Positions 38,751-48,694 of a stretch of 64,000 bases of DNA are shown in pieces. The first letter of the stretch is position 1; every line of letters starts with the position of its first letter. This DNA comes from Sporosarcina ureae DSM 2281 (GTDB lineage: Bacteria > Bacillota > Bacilli > Bacillales_A > Planococcaceae): assembly GCF_000425545.1 (NCBI RefSeq), contig NZ_AUDQ01000011.1, forward strand, positions 54,395-118,394, given 5' to 3'. Position numbers and translations under genes: made by a program. The notes under the pieces are model-generated. The model saw only the letters and a list, made by a program, of their open reading frames with translations, did not search any database and was not told where the DNA came from.

Positions 38751-39293
38751 ATGGAAGAACAACAGCCTGTAATTGTAGAGCTCAATTTACAGAAAATAGC
38801 GAAGCAAAGTCTATGGCTCACTTTCTTACCGCTTATAGCACTTTTAATAATTCGTGGTCTGTTACAAGGTGGACTCTTTATGTCATTTTCAGTGTGGTAT
38901 GTTGTTTATGCTTTGGTTGGATATATTTTATTAATTGTTATACATGAGTTTTTTCATTTGCTAGGTTTTCGTATGTTTTGTCATGTGCCGTGGAAGAACA
39001 TGGCGTATGGTGTCAATTTGAAGATGGGTGTTGCGTACGCTACCGCCGATCAGTTGATGGACAATAAGGGTATTCGCAAAGCGTTATTGCTGCCCTTTTG
39101 GATGACAGGTGTGTTGCCTGCCGTTCTTGCGTTGTATTTCAATGATGGTGTGTTGTTACTGTTAGGTGCGATGCTGATTGGCGGTGCGGCTGGAGATTTT
39201 GCTATGTATAAGGAGTTAAAGAAGTTTCCGGATGATGCAATGGTGAAGGATGATCCCGAGTTGCCTAAGTTGTATATTTATCCTGCTGAATGA
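38751..39293 (+). CDS. DUF3267 putative zincin membrane peptidase
   Basis: 180 residues with about four hydrophobic segments. The HExxH-type motif VIHEFFHLLGF lies at the end of the second helix (~64-74), the hallmark of DUF3267 predicted zinc metallopeptidases. No substrate is known. It is oriented toward oriC, against its neighbours rpsF and ychF. A GGAGTGA Shine-Dalgarno precedes the ATG. Downstream, 39310-39418 is a decayed repeat. Confidence 0.82.
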   Translation: MEEQQPVIVELNLQKIAKQSLWLTFLPLIALLIIRGLLQGGLFMSFSVWYVVYALVGYILLIVIHEFFHLLGFRMFCHVPWKNMAYGVNLKMGVAYATADQLMDNKGIRKALLLPFWMTGVLPAVLALYFNDGVLLLLGAMLIGGAAGDFAMYKELKKFPDDAMVKDDPELPKLYIYPAE

Positions 39294-39344
39294 AGTGGTT
39301 AGGCTTGCAATGGGATAGGTATGGGGATTTGCGCTTCGGAGGGG

Positions 39345-39386
39345 ACGCTTTCCGAATAAGCGTTAGACACGCCTATCGGAAAGTGT
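39345..39386. repeat. Intergenic imperfect palindrome, copy 2 (CGCTTTCC family)
   Basis: ACGCTTTCCGAATAAGCG pairs with CGCCTATCGGAAAGTGT across a 7-nt loop; the surrounding element spans about 39310-39418. It shares GGxGACGCTTTCC with copy 1, and its 3' end TGCACCCCCCTTGTACTCA resembles the end of copy 3 (50551-50569). Confidence 0.55.
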
Positions 39387-39480
39387 ACCCGGCTGGAGTT
39401 GCACCCCCCTTGTACTCACTATATTACTAAGTCTTACATCGCCTTTGCAGGTCTTAAACTAAAACCATTTAAAACATAAA

Positions 39481-39514
39481 AAAGCTGATTCTCACTTGGA
39501 GGATCAGCTTTTTG
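39481..39514. terminator. Terminator after ychF
   Basis: Stem AAAAGCTGAT/ATCAGCTTTT (39481-39490 with 39504-39513) with A-rich left and T-rich right flanks; usable in both directions. Confidence 0.88.
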
Positions 39515-39516
39515 TA

Positions 39517-40617
39517 TTATACGTTGAAACGGAATAGCATGACGTCGCCGTCTTTAACGACGTATTCTTTACCTTCCAAACGAACTTTACCCGCTTCTTT
39601 TGCTGCTGTCATGGAACCGTGCTCGACCAAGTCATCGTATGCTACTGTCTCTGCACGGATGAATCCGCGTTCGAAGTCAGTATGGATTACTCCAGCACAT
39701 TGTGGTGCTTTCATGCCCTTACGGAACGTCCATGCACGAACTTCTTGTACGCCCGCTGTGAAGTATGTAGCAAATCCAAGTAGGTTGTACGTCGCTTTAA
39801 TCAACTGATCAAGACCGGATTCTTTAATGCCAAGCTCTTCAAGGAACATTTCTTTCTCTTCATCTTCAAGCTCAGCCATCTCTTCTTCAATCTTTGCACA
39901 AACTACGATTACTTCTGCATTGTCCTTCTCTGCAAAGTCACGAACTTGTTGTACATAGGGGTTATTATCTGCGTCTGCAATTTCATCTTCTGAAACGTTT
40001 GCTACATATAACATTGGTTTGATCGTCAGTAAGTGCATGCCTTTGACGACTTGTAGCTCATCATCTGTCAATTCAACAGAACGCGCTGCCATGGCATTTT
40101 CAAATGCATCACGTAATTTCAGTAGAATGGGCTCTTCTGCCATTGCTTCCTTATCTTTTTGCTTCGCCATTTTGGAAACGCGAGCCAAACGCTTATCTAC
40201 ACTTTCCATATCCGCTAAAATCAATTCCAAATTAATGACTTCAATATCATCGATTGGATTTACTTTCCCTGACACGTGTGTAATGTTTTCATCCACGAAA
40301 CAACGAACTACCTGACAAATTGCGTCTACTTCACGAATATGTGAAAGGAACTTGTTGCCTAGACCTTCGCCTTTACTTGCACCTTCTACAATCCCTGCAA
40401 TATCAGTGAATTCAAATGCAGTTGGCACGGTCTTTTTCGGTGTGACGAGCTCAGTCAATTTGTCTAAACGCTCATCTGGTACTTCAACTATTCCTACGTT
40501 CGGGTCAATCGTACAGAACGGATAGTTCGCCGCCTCTGCTCCTGCTTTTGTTATTGCATTAAATAATGTTGATTTCCCCACGTTCGGAAGACCTACAATC
40601 CCAGCTGTTAACGCCAT
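39517..40617 (-). CDS. ychF: Redox-regulated ATPase YchF
   Basis: 366 residues, Obg-family NTPase with ATP rather than GTP preference. Motifs GLPNVGKST (8-16), DIAG and a C-terminal TGS domain ending [13 protein letters not shown]. Associates with ribosomes; role in stress responses. Start taken as ATG 40617 with AAAGGTG upstream; the GTG three codons earlier overlaps that site. Length matches B. subtilis YyaF. Confidence 0.96.
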   Translation of the reverse strand: MALTAGIVGLPNVGKSTLFNAITKAGAEAANYPFCTIDPNVGIVEVPDERLDKLTELVTPKKTVPTAFEFTDIAGIVEGASKGEGLGNKFLSHIREVDAICQVVRCFVDENITHVSGKVNPIDDIEVINLELILADMESVDKRLARVSKMAKQKDKEAMAEEPILLKLRDAFENAMAARSVELTDDELQVVKGMHLLTIKPMLYVANVSEDEIADADNNPYVQQVRDFAEKDNAEVIVVCAKIEEEMAELEDEEKEMFLEELGIKESGLDQLIKATYNLLGFATYFTAGVQEVRAWTFRKGMKAPQCAGVIHTDFERGFIRAETVAYDDLVEHGSMTAAKEAGKVRLEGKEYVVKDGDVMLFRFNV

Positions 40618-40711
40618 TATTCCCACACCTTTCTTATCTATCCAAAGCTTACATTATTCGTTAGTCAACCACTTCATTATAAGGACAATACGGTAGATTG
40701 TCCATGTGTTC

Positions 40712-40912
40712 TCAAGACTCGTTCTTCACTAGAATCTTTTTCATCTTCTTAGAAAATTCATTACGCGGAATCATGACACTGTGTCCACAGCCTTCACATT
40801 TAATTCGAATATCAGCGCCCATTCGGATGATTTTCCAAGCATTTGTGCCACAAGGGTGCTGTTTTTTCATCTCCACTACGTCATGCAAATTAAACTCTTT
40901 GTCCGCCATCAT
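40712..40912 (-). CDS. DUF951 small zinc-ribbon-like protein (YyzM-like)
   Basis: 66 residues: LHDVVEMKKQHPCGTNAWKIIRMGADIRIKCEGCGHSVMIPRNEFSKK. Three Cys (PCG, CEGC) plus His suggest a metal site. DUF951 proteins lie beside ychF in many Firmicutes; function unknown. Start is one of two tandem ATGs (40912 or 40909) after AAGGAAGGGG; it overlaps the mscS end by ~20 bp. Confidence 0.88.
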   Translation of the reverse strand: MMADKEFNLHDVVEMKKQHPCGTNAWKIIRMGADIRIKCEGCGHSVMIPRNEFSKKMKKILVKNES

Positions 40913-41828
40913 CTGAATCCCCTTCCTTATGTTCTTCACGTATCACCATTCGTGGATAAGGCATTTCAATTCCATTCACATCCATGAATTTTTTTAAGTC
41001 TTGTCGTAATTTACGACCTACACTAAAGTTAGCAACCGGTTCAGTTTCTGCGGCAATGCGTAGCAAGATTCTTGACGGTTCGATACTTTGTACACCCAAC
41101 ACTTCCGGTACTCCAATAACTTCTGAATAGCGTTCTCTCGGTAACTTCCCAAGGAATCCCTTGATTAATTCCTCTGCGTGGTCAATATCCGTTTCGTAAG
41201 ATAGAGCTAAATCAAGCAAAACCATGGAATTCGTGACAGAGTAATTGATGACTTCACCTATTTGACCGTTAGGTACTGTATACAACTCGCCGCCGTACAA
41301 TGCGATTTTCGTTGTGCGAAGCCCGATTTCCATAACCGTTCCTTCACCCGAATTAATACGCACATAATCCCCGACTCCAAACTGATCTTCAAAAATGATG
41401 AAAAACCCAGAAATGACGTCCTTCACTAAACTCTGGGCTCCAAAACCGACAGCTAGACCTAGCACACCCGCACCTGCAAGAAGGCCTTTTACATCTATTT
41501 CAAACTCTGTCAAAACTGCTAGTATAGCGGAAAAATAGACGATATACTTCAATGCATTTTCCAAAAGCTTAATCATAGTCTTCTCACGTCGTTCTGTTTT
41601 ACGCATCGGACTTTTTAGCTTAATGGCAAAAAATCGGCGAATCAATACTTGTCCGGCTTTTACGACGATACCTGCCACGACAATTATTAAAATGATGCGA
41701 ATAGCAAAGAATCCGGTACCGAGCCAAAATTCCGCGTCAAATAGAGTTTCTTTTACCTGTTGAACTGCTTCGTCTAGAACTTCTAGGTTTTCTTTCACTT
41801 CTTCTTTTGTAGCAGAAGTTGATGCCAT
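40890..41828 (-). CDS. mscS: Small-conductance mechanosensitive channel (MscS family)
   Basis: 312 residues: N-terminal amphipathic stretch, transmembrane helices at ~35-62 and ~92-110, then the Gly/Ala-rich pore helix GLLAGAGVLGLAVGFGAQSLVKDVISGF (~113-140) and the cytoplasmic beta/vestibule domains. It opens on membrane tension to release solutes in hypo-osmotic shock. AGGAGG precedes the ATG. Confidence 0.93.
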   Translation of the reverse strand: MASTSATKEEVKENLEVLDEAVQQVKETLFDAEFWLGTGFFAIRIILIIVVAGIVVKAGQVLIRRFFAIKLKSPMRKTERREKTMIKLLENALKYIVYFSAILAVLTEFEIDVKGLLAGAGVLGLAVGFGAQSLVKDVISGFFIIFEDQFGVGDYVRINSGEGTVMEIGLRTTKIALYGGELYTVPNGQIGEVINYSVTNSMVLLDLALSYETDIDHAEELIKGFLGKLPRERYSEVIGVPEVLGVQSIEPSRILLRIAAETEPVANFSVGRKLRQDLKKFMDVNGIEMPYPRMVIREEHKEGDSDDGGQRV

Positions 41829-41941
41829 TGAAAGAAATCCTCCTTTCGTATAAACCCTTACCCCTCAGGATATACTGCACAGCAATACGTGCGCAGTATA
41901 AATTTCAGCGTAAATATATCACAAAGGACTGGTGTCTCCCT

Positions 41942-42583
41942 ATGTATACAGCCGAACCCTCTTCTTATCATTACCGTATTTCTAGTAAAGAAACCGGTGT
42001 CGTGTGGAAATTAAGTTCTTATTTCATGCAACATATCCCTTTTAAACAACAACCAATTATTTTTTATTGCATCGGAACCGATCGTTCTACTGGCGACTCA
42101 CTCGGTCCTTTGACGGGCTCCTACTTGTCGGAGCTAAGTCTATTCCCTTATACAGTAGTCGGCACGTTACAAGAGCCGCTGCACGCTCTTAATCTACAAC
42201 AACGGATTGAACTCACGAAATCATTATATCCCGATGCATTTGTAGTGGCGATCGATGCCTGCCTGAGTAAAAAGGACGCAGTTGGTGACCTATTGTTTCA
42301 TAGCGGTCCGATTGCACCAGGTAAAGCAGTAGGTAAAGAACTCCCCCTAGTTGGTGATGTATCTGTCAAAGGAATCGTCAATGTCGGCGGCTTCATGGAG
42401 CAAGCCGTTTTACAAAGCACTCGTCTTCATCTACCGTTCGAAATGAGTCGTATGATTGGTAGAGCCTTACAATTAGCACATCATCGTCAGCCTTCAAAAA
42501 GCATATACAATCGTTACGATGACCGCAACTACCGCAATACCTGGGATAAAATTGGCTACCCGTATTTTCGTCAAGCCGATTAG
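41942..42583 (+). CDS. yyaC: Spore protease YyaC (GPR-related)
   Basis: 213 residues from ATG 41942; an upstream in-frame ATG at 41819 would add an unlikely tail. Recognised by FYCIGTDRSTGDSLGPLTGSYL, VVAIDACLS and GDVSVKGIVNVGGFMEQ. YyaC belongs to a GPR-like family seen in endospore formers. Its last ~30 codons overlap the 3' end of the convergent DUF554 gene by 90 bp. It faces oriC, against most of the left arm. Confidence 0.88.
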   Translation: MYTAEPSSYHYRISSKETGVVWKLSSYFMQHIPFKQQPIIFYCIGTDRSTGDSLGPLTGSYLSELSLFPYTVVGTLQEPLHALNLQQRIELTKSLYPDAFVVAIDACLSKKDAVGDLLFHSGPIAPGKAVGKELPLVGDVSVKGIVNVGGFMEQAVLQSTRLHLPFEMSRMIGRALQLAHHRQPSKSIYNRYDDRNYRNTWDKIGYPYFRQAD

Positions 42584-43198
42584 ATTTAATCCGATTGCCG
42601 CAATCATCAAGCCGCCTGTAGCTGTCATTTCAGAAATGAACAACTTCATTAATTCATCTGGGACAAACCGACTGAGGATGGTGGCAAGAAAGGTTATACT
42701 TCCTTGGTAAATCAGTAGAGGGATAGCTGCAAACGCTACACCAATGCCTAATGTAGAACTAAAGATAATTGAAGTGAAACCATCTAATATCCCTTTCATT
42801 ATTAAAACGTTGTGGTCGTTGCGGAGACCACTATCAATAGCACCGATAATTGCCATGGATCCTACGCAAAAAAACAACGTAGCTGTAACGAATCCTTGCG
42901 CAATTCCCGGTCCTTCCTTTTTAGCCGGTAACTTTCTTTCAATCCATCGTCCCAATTGATTAACCTTTTGATCGAGGTCAATCCATTCGCCGAGGATTGC
43001 GCCTATCACAATACTAAGAATCACAATGACAATTTGTGTTGTTTCAAATGTCATTTGTAAACCGATTGCTACTACGGCCATTCCAATTCCATACATGATG
43101 GTTTCTTTCATTCGTTCCGGTATTCCGTATAAAAACCTTCCGATTAATGTACCTATTATAATCGTTAATACATTAAACAGTGAACCAAACAATATCAT
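42494..43198 (-). CDS. DUF554 family membrane protein
   Basis: 234 residues, about six to seven transmembrane helices, with MILFGSLFNVLTIIIGTLIGRFL, VIGAILGEWIDLDQKVNQLGRWIE and LFFCVGSMAIIGAIDSGLRNDHNVLIMKGILDGFTSIIFSSTLGIGVAFAAIPLLIYQG. DUF554 (YdfK/YqgA) proteins have no known function. 3' end is antisense to the yyaC end over 90 bp. Confidence 0.9.
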   Translation of the reverse strand: MILFGSLFNVLTIIIGTLIGRFLYGIPERMKETIMYGIGMAVVAIGLQMTFETTQIVIVILSIVIGAILGEWIDLDQKVNQLGRWIERKLPAKKEGPGIAQGFVTATLFFCVGSMAIIGAIDSGLRNDHNVLIMKGILDGFTSIIFSSTLGIGVAFAAIPLLIYQGSITFLATILSRFVPDELMKLFISEMTATGGLMIAAIGLNLIGLTKIRVANFIPGIAVVAVIVTIVYAF

Positions 43199-43228
43199 GT
43201 AGTCACGTCCAAGTTCTTTTCAAGAATA

Positions 43229-43261
43229 AAACCTATTTTGCAATGAAAGCAAAATAGGTTT
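43229..43261 (-). terminator. Terminator after parB (spo0J)
   Basis: Perfect 13-bp stem AAACCTATTTTGC/GCAAAATAGGTTT (43229-43241 with 43249-43261), 7-nt loop. Confidence 0.9.
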
Positions 43262-43269
43262 GTGTATCA

Positions 43270-44103
43270 TCACTCAGCGTTCAATAATTCAAGAATACGT
43301 TCAAAGTCTTCATCCGAATGAAACTCGATTTCGATTTTACCTTTTCTCTTCGTTTTCTTGATCGTTACTTTTGTACCGAATTGTTCACGTAGTGTGTTTT
43401 CCTGTGCTTCAATAAATATATCTTTTTTCTTTTCCTTCTTTGTTTCACGTGGAACATCTTCATTTAATTGTTGAACTAGTTTCTCTAATTGACGAACATT
43501 TAAACCTTCTGTCTTGGTCTTTTCGGCAATAGGTAAAATTTGTTCTTTTTTACGCAACCCGAGAAGTGTACGTCCATGTCCCATTGAAAGTATTCCATGG
43601 GAAATATCTTTTAACACTTTCTCAGGTAACGTCAGTAAACGAATGTGGTTGGCAATGTGCGGTCTACTCTTACCTAACCTAAAGGCAAGTTGTTCTTGTG
43701 TTAGCTTCAGACTTTCCATTAAGTTCTGATACGCCTCTGCTACTTCAATGGGAGATAAGTCTTCACGCTGCAAGTTTTCAAGAATAGCCATTTCCATTGA
43801 TTGCTCATCTGTTAGATCACGTACAACTGCTGGTATTTCCTTTTTGCCTGCCAGTTCAGAAGCACGGAATCTTCTTTCCCCTACAACAATTTCATACTGT
43901 GTGCCTACACTTCGTACGATAATTGGTTGCAGAACACCGTGTTCCTTAATTGATTCGCTTAATTCATTTAACGACACTTCATCGAATTCTTTACGTGGCT
44001 GATATGGATTGACTTTAATGCTTTTCAGACGTAAAAGCTCTACCTTTTCCAATGTCTCACGAGGAAATAATGCATTAAGACCTTTACCTAGACCTTTACT
44101 CAT
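43270..44103 (-). CDS. parB: ParB/Spo0J chromosome partition protein
   Basis: 277 residues: MSKGLGKGLNALFP start, the CTP-binding/partition box VVGERRFRASELAGKKEIPAVVRD (~70-93), a helix-turn-helix (LTQEQLAFRLGKSRPHIANHIRLL, ~125-148) and a C-terminal dimerisation domain. It clamps on parS and spreads; it also controls Soj and sporulation. Start is ATG 44103, which overlaps the parA end by 8 bp. Confidence 0.96.
   Translation of the reverse strand: MSKGLGKGLNALFPRETLEKVELLRLKSIKVNPYQPRKEFDEVSLNELSESIKEHGVLQPIIVRSVGTQYEIVVGERRFRASELAGKKEIPAVVRDLTDEQSMEMAILENLQREDLSPIEVAEAYQNLMESLKLTQEQLAFRLGKSRPHIANHIRLLTLPEKVLKDISHGILSMGHGRTLLGLRKKEQILPIAEKTKTEGLNVRQLEKLVQQLNEDVPRETKKEKKKDIFIEAQENTLREQFGTKVTIKKTKRKGKIEIEFHSDEDFERILELLNAE
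43441..43456 (-). promoter_or_regulatory. parS site inside parB
   Basis: Minus strand TGTTCCACGTGAAACA is an exact match to TGTTNCACGTGAAACA. B. subtilis also has a parS inside spo0J. Confidence 0.95.
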
Positions 44104-44857
44104 TCTCCACCACTTCCTTTGCCAGCTCTGAATACACTTCCGCACCTTTGGATCGTGGATCATATAATATAATCGGCTTACCATGACTTGGTGCTTCACT
44201 TAAGCGAACGTTACGCGGAATGATTGTCTTATACACTTTATCTTGGAAGTATTTCTTTACTTCTTCAATAACTTGAATGCCTAGATTGGTCCTGGCGTCA
44301 AACATCGTCAATAATACGCCATCAATATAAAGTGCTTCATTCAAATGTTTTTGGACTAGACGAATCGTACTGAGCAATTGACTTAGTCCTTCAAGCGCAT
44401 AGTATTCACACTGTACGGGAATAATAATTGAATCTGAAGCCGTCAATGCGTTCAACGTTAAAAGGCCAAGAGATGGAGGACAGTCGATAATGACATAGTC
44501 ATAGTCATCTTTAATGTCTTGAATTGCGTGTTTCATGCGAACCTCACGTGATATCGTAGAGACGAGTTCAATTTCAGCTCCCGCAAGTGAAATGGTAGCA
44601 GGAACAATTTCAAGGTTTTCAATCTCCGTTGGTAGAATAACGTCACGTACTGGCACATCATCAATTAGCATATTATAAATACAATCTTGTACATCACCTT
44701 TGTTAACACCGACCCCACTCGTCGCATTTCCTTGCGGATCAGAATCAATTAAGAGCACTTTTTTGCCTAAATGGGCAAGGCATGCACTTAAGTTTACAGA
44801 AGTCGTCGTTTTACCGACTCCGCCTTTTTGATTAGCTATAGCAATAATCTTACCCAC
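44096..44857 (-). CDS. parA: ParA/Soj partition ATPase
   Basis: 253 residues: deviant Walker A KGGVGKTT (11-18), IDSDPQGNATSG and VIIDCPPSLGLLT. ATP-dependent dimer binds DNA; with Spo0J it directs origin segregation and regulates DnaA. Translationally coupled to parB. Confidence 0.97.
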   Translation of the reverse strand: MGKIIAIANQKGGVGKTTTSVNLSACLAHLGKKVLLIDSDPQGNATSGVGVNKGDVQDCIYNMLIDDVPVRDVILPTEIENLEIVPATISLAGAEIELVSTISREVRMKHAIQDIKDDYDYVIIDCPPSLGLLTLNALTASDSIIIPVQCEYYALEGLSQLLSTIRLVQKHLNEALYIDGVLLTMFDARTNLGIQVIEEVKKYFQDKVYKTIIPRNVRLSEAPSHGKPIILYDPRSKGAEVYSELAKEVVENE

Positions 44858-45014
44858 TCTTGCACCTGCTTTCTTTCCTATTTCGTTTATCTTACTAGTA
44901 TACCAAAGTTTTACTTGTTGCTTCGTATGTTTGAAATGCCTGACAAAGAATATGTTCTATGTGGTCTACTTCAGTTTATCATCTTCACTGTACGAACTCT
45001 ATTGATATATAAGA

Positions 45015-45044
45015 AAACTCTTGCTAGTAAATCAGCAAGAGTTT
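45015..45044 (-). terminator. Terminator after noc
   Basis: 11-bp stem AAACTCTTGCT/AGCAAGAGTTT (45015-45025 with 45034-45044), 8-nt loop. It separates noc from parA-parB. Confidence 0.85.
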
Positions 45045-45051
45045 CCATTCG

Positions 45052-45924
45052 TCACTTTTTACATATTTTTACCGTAACCGTGTAGAATTCTTCAGAATCC
45101 ACTTCCTCGGATGCTACTTCAATCCCACTCTTTGCAATCAGTGCAAGAGATTCTCGCAACGTGTTCACTGCAATACGAACATCCTTACTAACAGCTTTCT
45201 GTCGAGACCCGCGTCTTCTTGCAGGCTGCACTTTCTCAACTGATTCCGTTGGATACATGATTTCTTTAATTCTAGCTTCCAGATCTTTGACGTTATATTG
45301 ATTCATTTTGATTTCTTCTAGTACTTTCAGCTGAAGAGAGGATTCTTTTAACGGTAATAATGCACGTGCATGACGTTCAGATATCTTCTTTTGTAAAATT
45401 GCTGTTTGAACGGGTTCAGGTAACTTCAACAATCGCATCTTATTCGCAATTGTGGACTGGCCTTTACCGAGCCGTTGCGCCAATGCTTCCTGCGTTAATT
45501 CATGTAGTTCTAGTAAACGTTCATAAGCATGCGCTTCTTCAATCGCCGTCAGTTCTTCACGCTGCAAGTTCTCGATTAAAGCAATTGAGGCTGTCTCTTT
45601 ATCATCCAAGTTCCGCACAATTGCCGGTACTTCTGTCCAACCAAGCTTACGCATCGCTCGAAATCTTCGTTCCCCTGCGATAATTTCGTATGATCCGTCA
45701 TCTTTTGTTCGAATGACAATGGGTTGAATAACACCGTGTGTATGAATGGTTCGAGCTAGTTCTTCAATTTTTTCTTCATGAAAAATTGTCCGTGGCTGAT
45801 ATTGATTCGGTGTAATCGAATCAATTGCAATTTGTGCTACCTTCTCCAGATGATGAACTTCTACTTCTTCTATCGTAGTCATCTTTTCTCCCCCACCAAA
45901 AAAACGCGAAAAAGTACTTTTCAA
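45052..45924 (-). CDS. noc: Nucleoid occlusion protein Noc
   Basis: 290 residues, ParB paralogue: [51 protein letters not shown] and an N-terminal basic amphipathic segment [14 protein letters not shown] for membrane attachment. It stops Z-ring formation over the chromosome. I place the start at TTG 45924, 8 nt after AGGTGG; B. subtilis Noc begins MKHSFSRFFG. Upstream GTGs overlap the Shine-Dalgarno. Confidence 0.94.
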   Translation of the reverse strand: MKSTFSRFFGGGEKMTTIEEVEVHHLEKVAQIAIDSITPNQYQPRTIFHEEKIEELARTIHTHGVIQPIVIRTKDDGSYEIIAGERRFRAMRKLGWTEVPAIVRNLDDKETASIALIENLQREELTAIEEAHAYERLLELHELTQEALAQRLGKGQSTIANKMRLLKLPEPVQTAILQKKISERHARALLPLKESSLQLKVLEEIKMNQYNVKDLEARIKEIMYPTESVEKVQPARRRGSRQKAVSKDVRIAVNTLRESLALIAKSGIEVASEEVDSEEFYTVTVKICKK

Positions 45925-45974
45925 CCTCTGCACCACCTTTTCGAAACTATTCCCTTTTTTCTCTTCTATACAAT

Positions 45975-45990
45975 TGTTTCACGTGAAACA
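45975..45990 (+). promoter_or_regulatory. parS site between noc and rsmG
   Basis: TGTTTCACGTGAAACA, exact consensus, intergenic, about 7.4 kb from dnaA. Confidence 0.96.
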
Positions 45991-46000
45991 TTTCCCACAA

Positions 46001-46723
46001 TCAGTTTGCTGTAATCGGTGTTTTATTAGGTACGCCTGGTTTCCTCGGGTATTTCTTAGGTGTCTGCTTTTTCTTTTCAAATACAAAGATGTGACGTTCA
46101 CTGTTTTCTTCCGGTAGTACGAATTCATGTTCATTCTGCAAAACTGCCCCTAGTAGTTTTACAGCACGAGTGGCGTCTTTCATTTCTTCAGATGCAGCTG
46201 CACCTTTCATAGAAACAAAAAGCCCTCCCTGTTTGGCAAGTGGAATGCAAAGTTCCGACAATACCGATAACCTTGCTACCGCACGTGCAGTCACTACATC
46301 AAACTGTTCACGGTACTTCGGGTTACGACCAAATTCTTCAGCTCTAGCATGGACGAATGCCACATTTTCAAACTTTAATTCACCCGCCAAATAATTTAAA
46401 AATGTAATACGTTTATTCAATGAATCTACAATCGTCACGTGGAGGTGCGGATAGATGATCTTCAACGGGATGCTTGGAAAACCTGCCCCGGCCCCTACGT
46501 CGCACACAGATTCATACTTTTTGAAGTCTACGTAAAATGCACTTGTAACGGAATCGTAGAAATGCTTTAAGTATACGGAAGGTGCATCCGTAATTGCCGT
46601 TAAGTTCATCTTTTCATTCCACTCGACGAGTACTTCAAAATAGCGTTTGAACTGTTGCTTCTGTGTATCGGACAACTCAAAGCCTTTCTCTTGCAGAGCT
46701 TCGTAAAACTGTTCTTCCGTCAT
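46001..46723 (-). CDS. rsmG: 16S rRNA (guanine-527 N7)-methyltransferase
   Basis: 240 residues; Rossmann methyltransferase with the SAM loop [16 protein letters not shown] and [15 protein letters not shown]. It modifies G527 of 16S rRNA; loss gives low-level streptomycin resistance in other species. Start is ATG 46723, 8 nt after AAAGGA; an upstream TTG in the terminator T-run is less likely. Basic tail [14 protein letters not shown]. Confidence 0.95.
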   Translation of the reverse strand: MTEEQFYEALQEKGFELSDTQKQQFKRYFEVLVEWNEKMNLTAITDAPSVYLKHFYDSVTSAFYVDFKKYESVCDVGAGAGFPSIPLKIIYPHLHVTIVDSLNKRITFLNYLAGELKFENVAFVHARAEEFGRNPKYREQFDVVTARAVARLSVLSELCIPLAKQGGLFVSMKGAAASEEMKDATRAVKLLGAVLQNEHEFVLPEENSERHIFVFEKKKQTPKKYPRKPGVPNKTPITAN

Positions 46724-46739
46724 GTTCTCATTCCTTTTC

Positions 46740-46768
46740 AAAAAGACTGACGCTACTAAGCGCCAGTC
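46740..46768 (-). terminator. Terminator or attenuator between mnmG and rsmG
   Basis: Stem GACTGaCGCT/AGCGcCAGTC (46745-46754 with 46759-46768), 4-nt loop, followed on the minus strand by T5. It ends 17 nt before the rsmG start, so rsmG depends on readthrough or a promoter I did not find. Confidence 0.7.
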
Positions 46769-46774
46769 ATAGAC

Positions 46775-48664
46775 TCAACCGGATACTTTCGCAATTTTTC
46801 CTTGTTCAATATAGACAAGCAAGATTGAGATATCTGCTGGATTGACACCGGAAATACGCGATGCCTGCGCAATCGACAATGGTTGTACTTCTTTAAGGTT
46901 TGCCTTTGCTTCTTTCGCAATACCTGAAATCGCATCATAATCAATATTTTCCGGAATCCGCTTATTCTCCATCTTTTTCATTCTTGCTACTTGCTGCATG
47001 GACTTTTCAATGTATCCTTCATACTTAATGAAAATCTCTACTTGTTCCGCCACTTCTTCGTTAATTTCTTCAAGTGGTGGGACTACCTTACGCAACTCGC
47101 TATACTTCATTTCCGGCCGCTTCAATAAATCAGCCGCCTTCATTGGCTCACGAAGTGCTGTTCCACCAACTTCAGCAATAATTGCCTGTATCTCTTCGGT
47201 CGGCTTCACAGTAACCTTGCGTAAATGATCAATCTCCGCATCAATTTGTGCTTTCTTCGCCAAAAACTTCGTATGGCGCTCTTCACTAATCATGCCGTTT
47301 TGATAACCAATTTCCGTTAAGCGCATATCAGCATTATCATGACGAAGTAAGAGGCGATATTCCGCGCGTGATGTCAATAAACGATATGGCTCACTCGTAC
47401 CTTTAGTGACCAGGTCATCGATGAGTACGCCGATATACGCATCACTGCGTCCAAGAACGACCTCTTCCTTGCCAAGAACGTTGCATGCTGCATTGATTCC
47501 CGCCATCAATCCTTGTGCCGCGGCTTCCTCATACCCTGATGTTCCATTGATTTGGCCAGCTGTATACAAGTTTTTGATTTTTTTCGTTTCCAACGTTGGC
47601 CATAGTTGAGTCGCAATTATAGAATCGTACTCAATTGCATAGCCAGCACGCATCATTTCAGCCTTCTCAAGTCCTGGTACACTCGCAATTAGGCGATGCT
47701 GTATATGTTCAGGAAGACTTGTTGACAACCCTTGCACATATACTTCTTTTGTATTACGACCTTCAGGCTCGAGGAAAATTTGATGACGGGACTTGTCCGC
47801 AAAACGCACAATTTTATCTTCAATGGACGGACAATAGCTTGGTCCTTTTCCTTTAATCATCCCCGAATACATCGGAGATAAATGAAGATTTTCATTGATG
47901 ATTTCATGCGTTTCCGGAGTTGTATACGTTAACCAACATGGCAACTGGTCCACAATGAATTCAGTTGTTTCATAGCTGAATGAACGCGGTACGTCATCTC
48001 CTGGCTGAATTTCTGTCTTGCTGTAATCAATCGAATTGCTGTTGATACGTGGTGGTGTTCCAGTTTTGAATCGAACCGTCTGTAAACCGAGTTCCTGCAG
48101 ATGTTCCGCCAGTTTGATGGACGGCATTTGGTTATTCGGTCCACTGGAGTATTTCAGATCTCCAATAATAACCTCTCCGCGTAAAAATGTTCCTGTTGTA
48201 ATAATGACAGTCTTCGCACGGAAAATTGCACCAATCTGTGTCACTACGCCTTTTATTTCGTCGTCTTCTACGATCAACTGCTCGACAACCCCTTGGCGAA
48301 GTGTCAAATTCGGCTCTTCTTCCAGTATCCGCTTCATTTCTTGCTGATACAGTACTTTATCCGCTTGTGCACGCAAAGCACGCACTGCCGGACCTTTCCC
48401 TGTGTTTAATAAACGCATTTGAATATGCGTTTTGTCTATGACCTTTGCCATCACACCGCCAAGTGCGTCTATTTCCCGCACTACAATACCTTTTGCAGGT
48501 CCTCCTAATGAAGGATTACACGGCATGAAAGCAATCATGTCTAAATTCATTGTTAAAACTAATGTCGATGCGCCCATCTTGGCTGATGCATAGGCTGCTT
48601 CTGCGCCTGCGTGTCCAGCTCCGATGACGATACAATCGAACCTGCCTGCTTCAAATTGTGGCAT
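46775..48664 (-). CDS. mnmG: tRNA uridine-5-carboxymethylaminomethyl modification enzyme MnmG (GidA)
   Basis: 629 residues: FAD motif [10 protein letters not shown] (14-23), [24 protein letters not shown], and the conserved cysteines in CWLTYTT and the [10 protein letters not shown] segment. With MnmE it modifies wobble U34 of several tRNAs. Full length. Confidence 0.97.
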   Translation of the reverse strand: MPQFEAGRFDCIVIGAGHAGAEAAYASAKMGASTLVLTMNLDMIAFMPCNPSLGGPAKGIVVREIDALGGVMAKVIDKTHIQMRLLNTGKGPAVRALRAQADKVLYQQEMKRILEEEPNLTLRQGVVEQLIVEDDEIKGVVTQIGAIFRAKTVIITTGTFLRGEVIIGDLKYSSGPNNQMPSIKLAEHLQELGLQTVRFKTGTPPRINSNSIDYSKTEIQPGDDVPRSFSYETTEFIVDQLPCWLTYTTPETHEIINENLHLSPMYSGMIKGKGPSYCPSIEDKIVRFADKSRHQIFLEPEGRNTKEVYVQGLSTSLPEHIQHRLIASVPGLEKAEMMRAGYAIEYDSIIATQLWPTLETKKIKNLYTAGQINGTSGYEEAAAQGLMAGINAACNVLGKEEVVLGRSDAYIGVLIDDLVTKGTSEPYRLLTSRAEYRLLLRHDNADMRLTEIGYQNGMISEERHTKFLAKKAQIDAEIDHLRKVTVKPTEEIQAIIAEVGGTALREPMKAADLLKRPEMKYSELRKVVPPLEEINEEVAEQVEIFIKYEGYIEKSMQQVARMKKMENKRIPENIDYDAISGIAKEAKANLKEVQPLSIAQASRISGVNPADISILLVYIEQGKIAKVSG

Positions 48665-48694
48665 GTTCGTTCATCCTTCCCATTTATAAAATCA

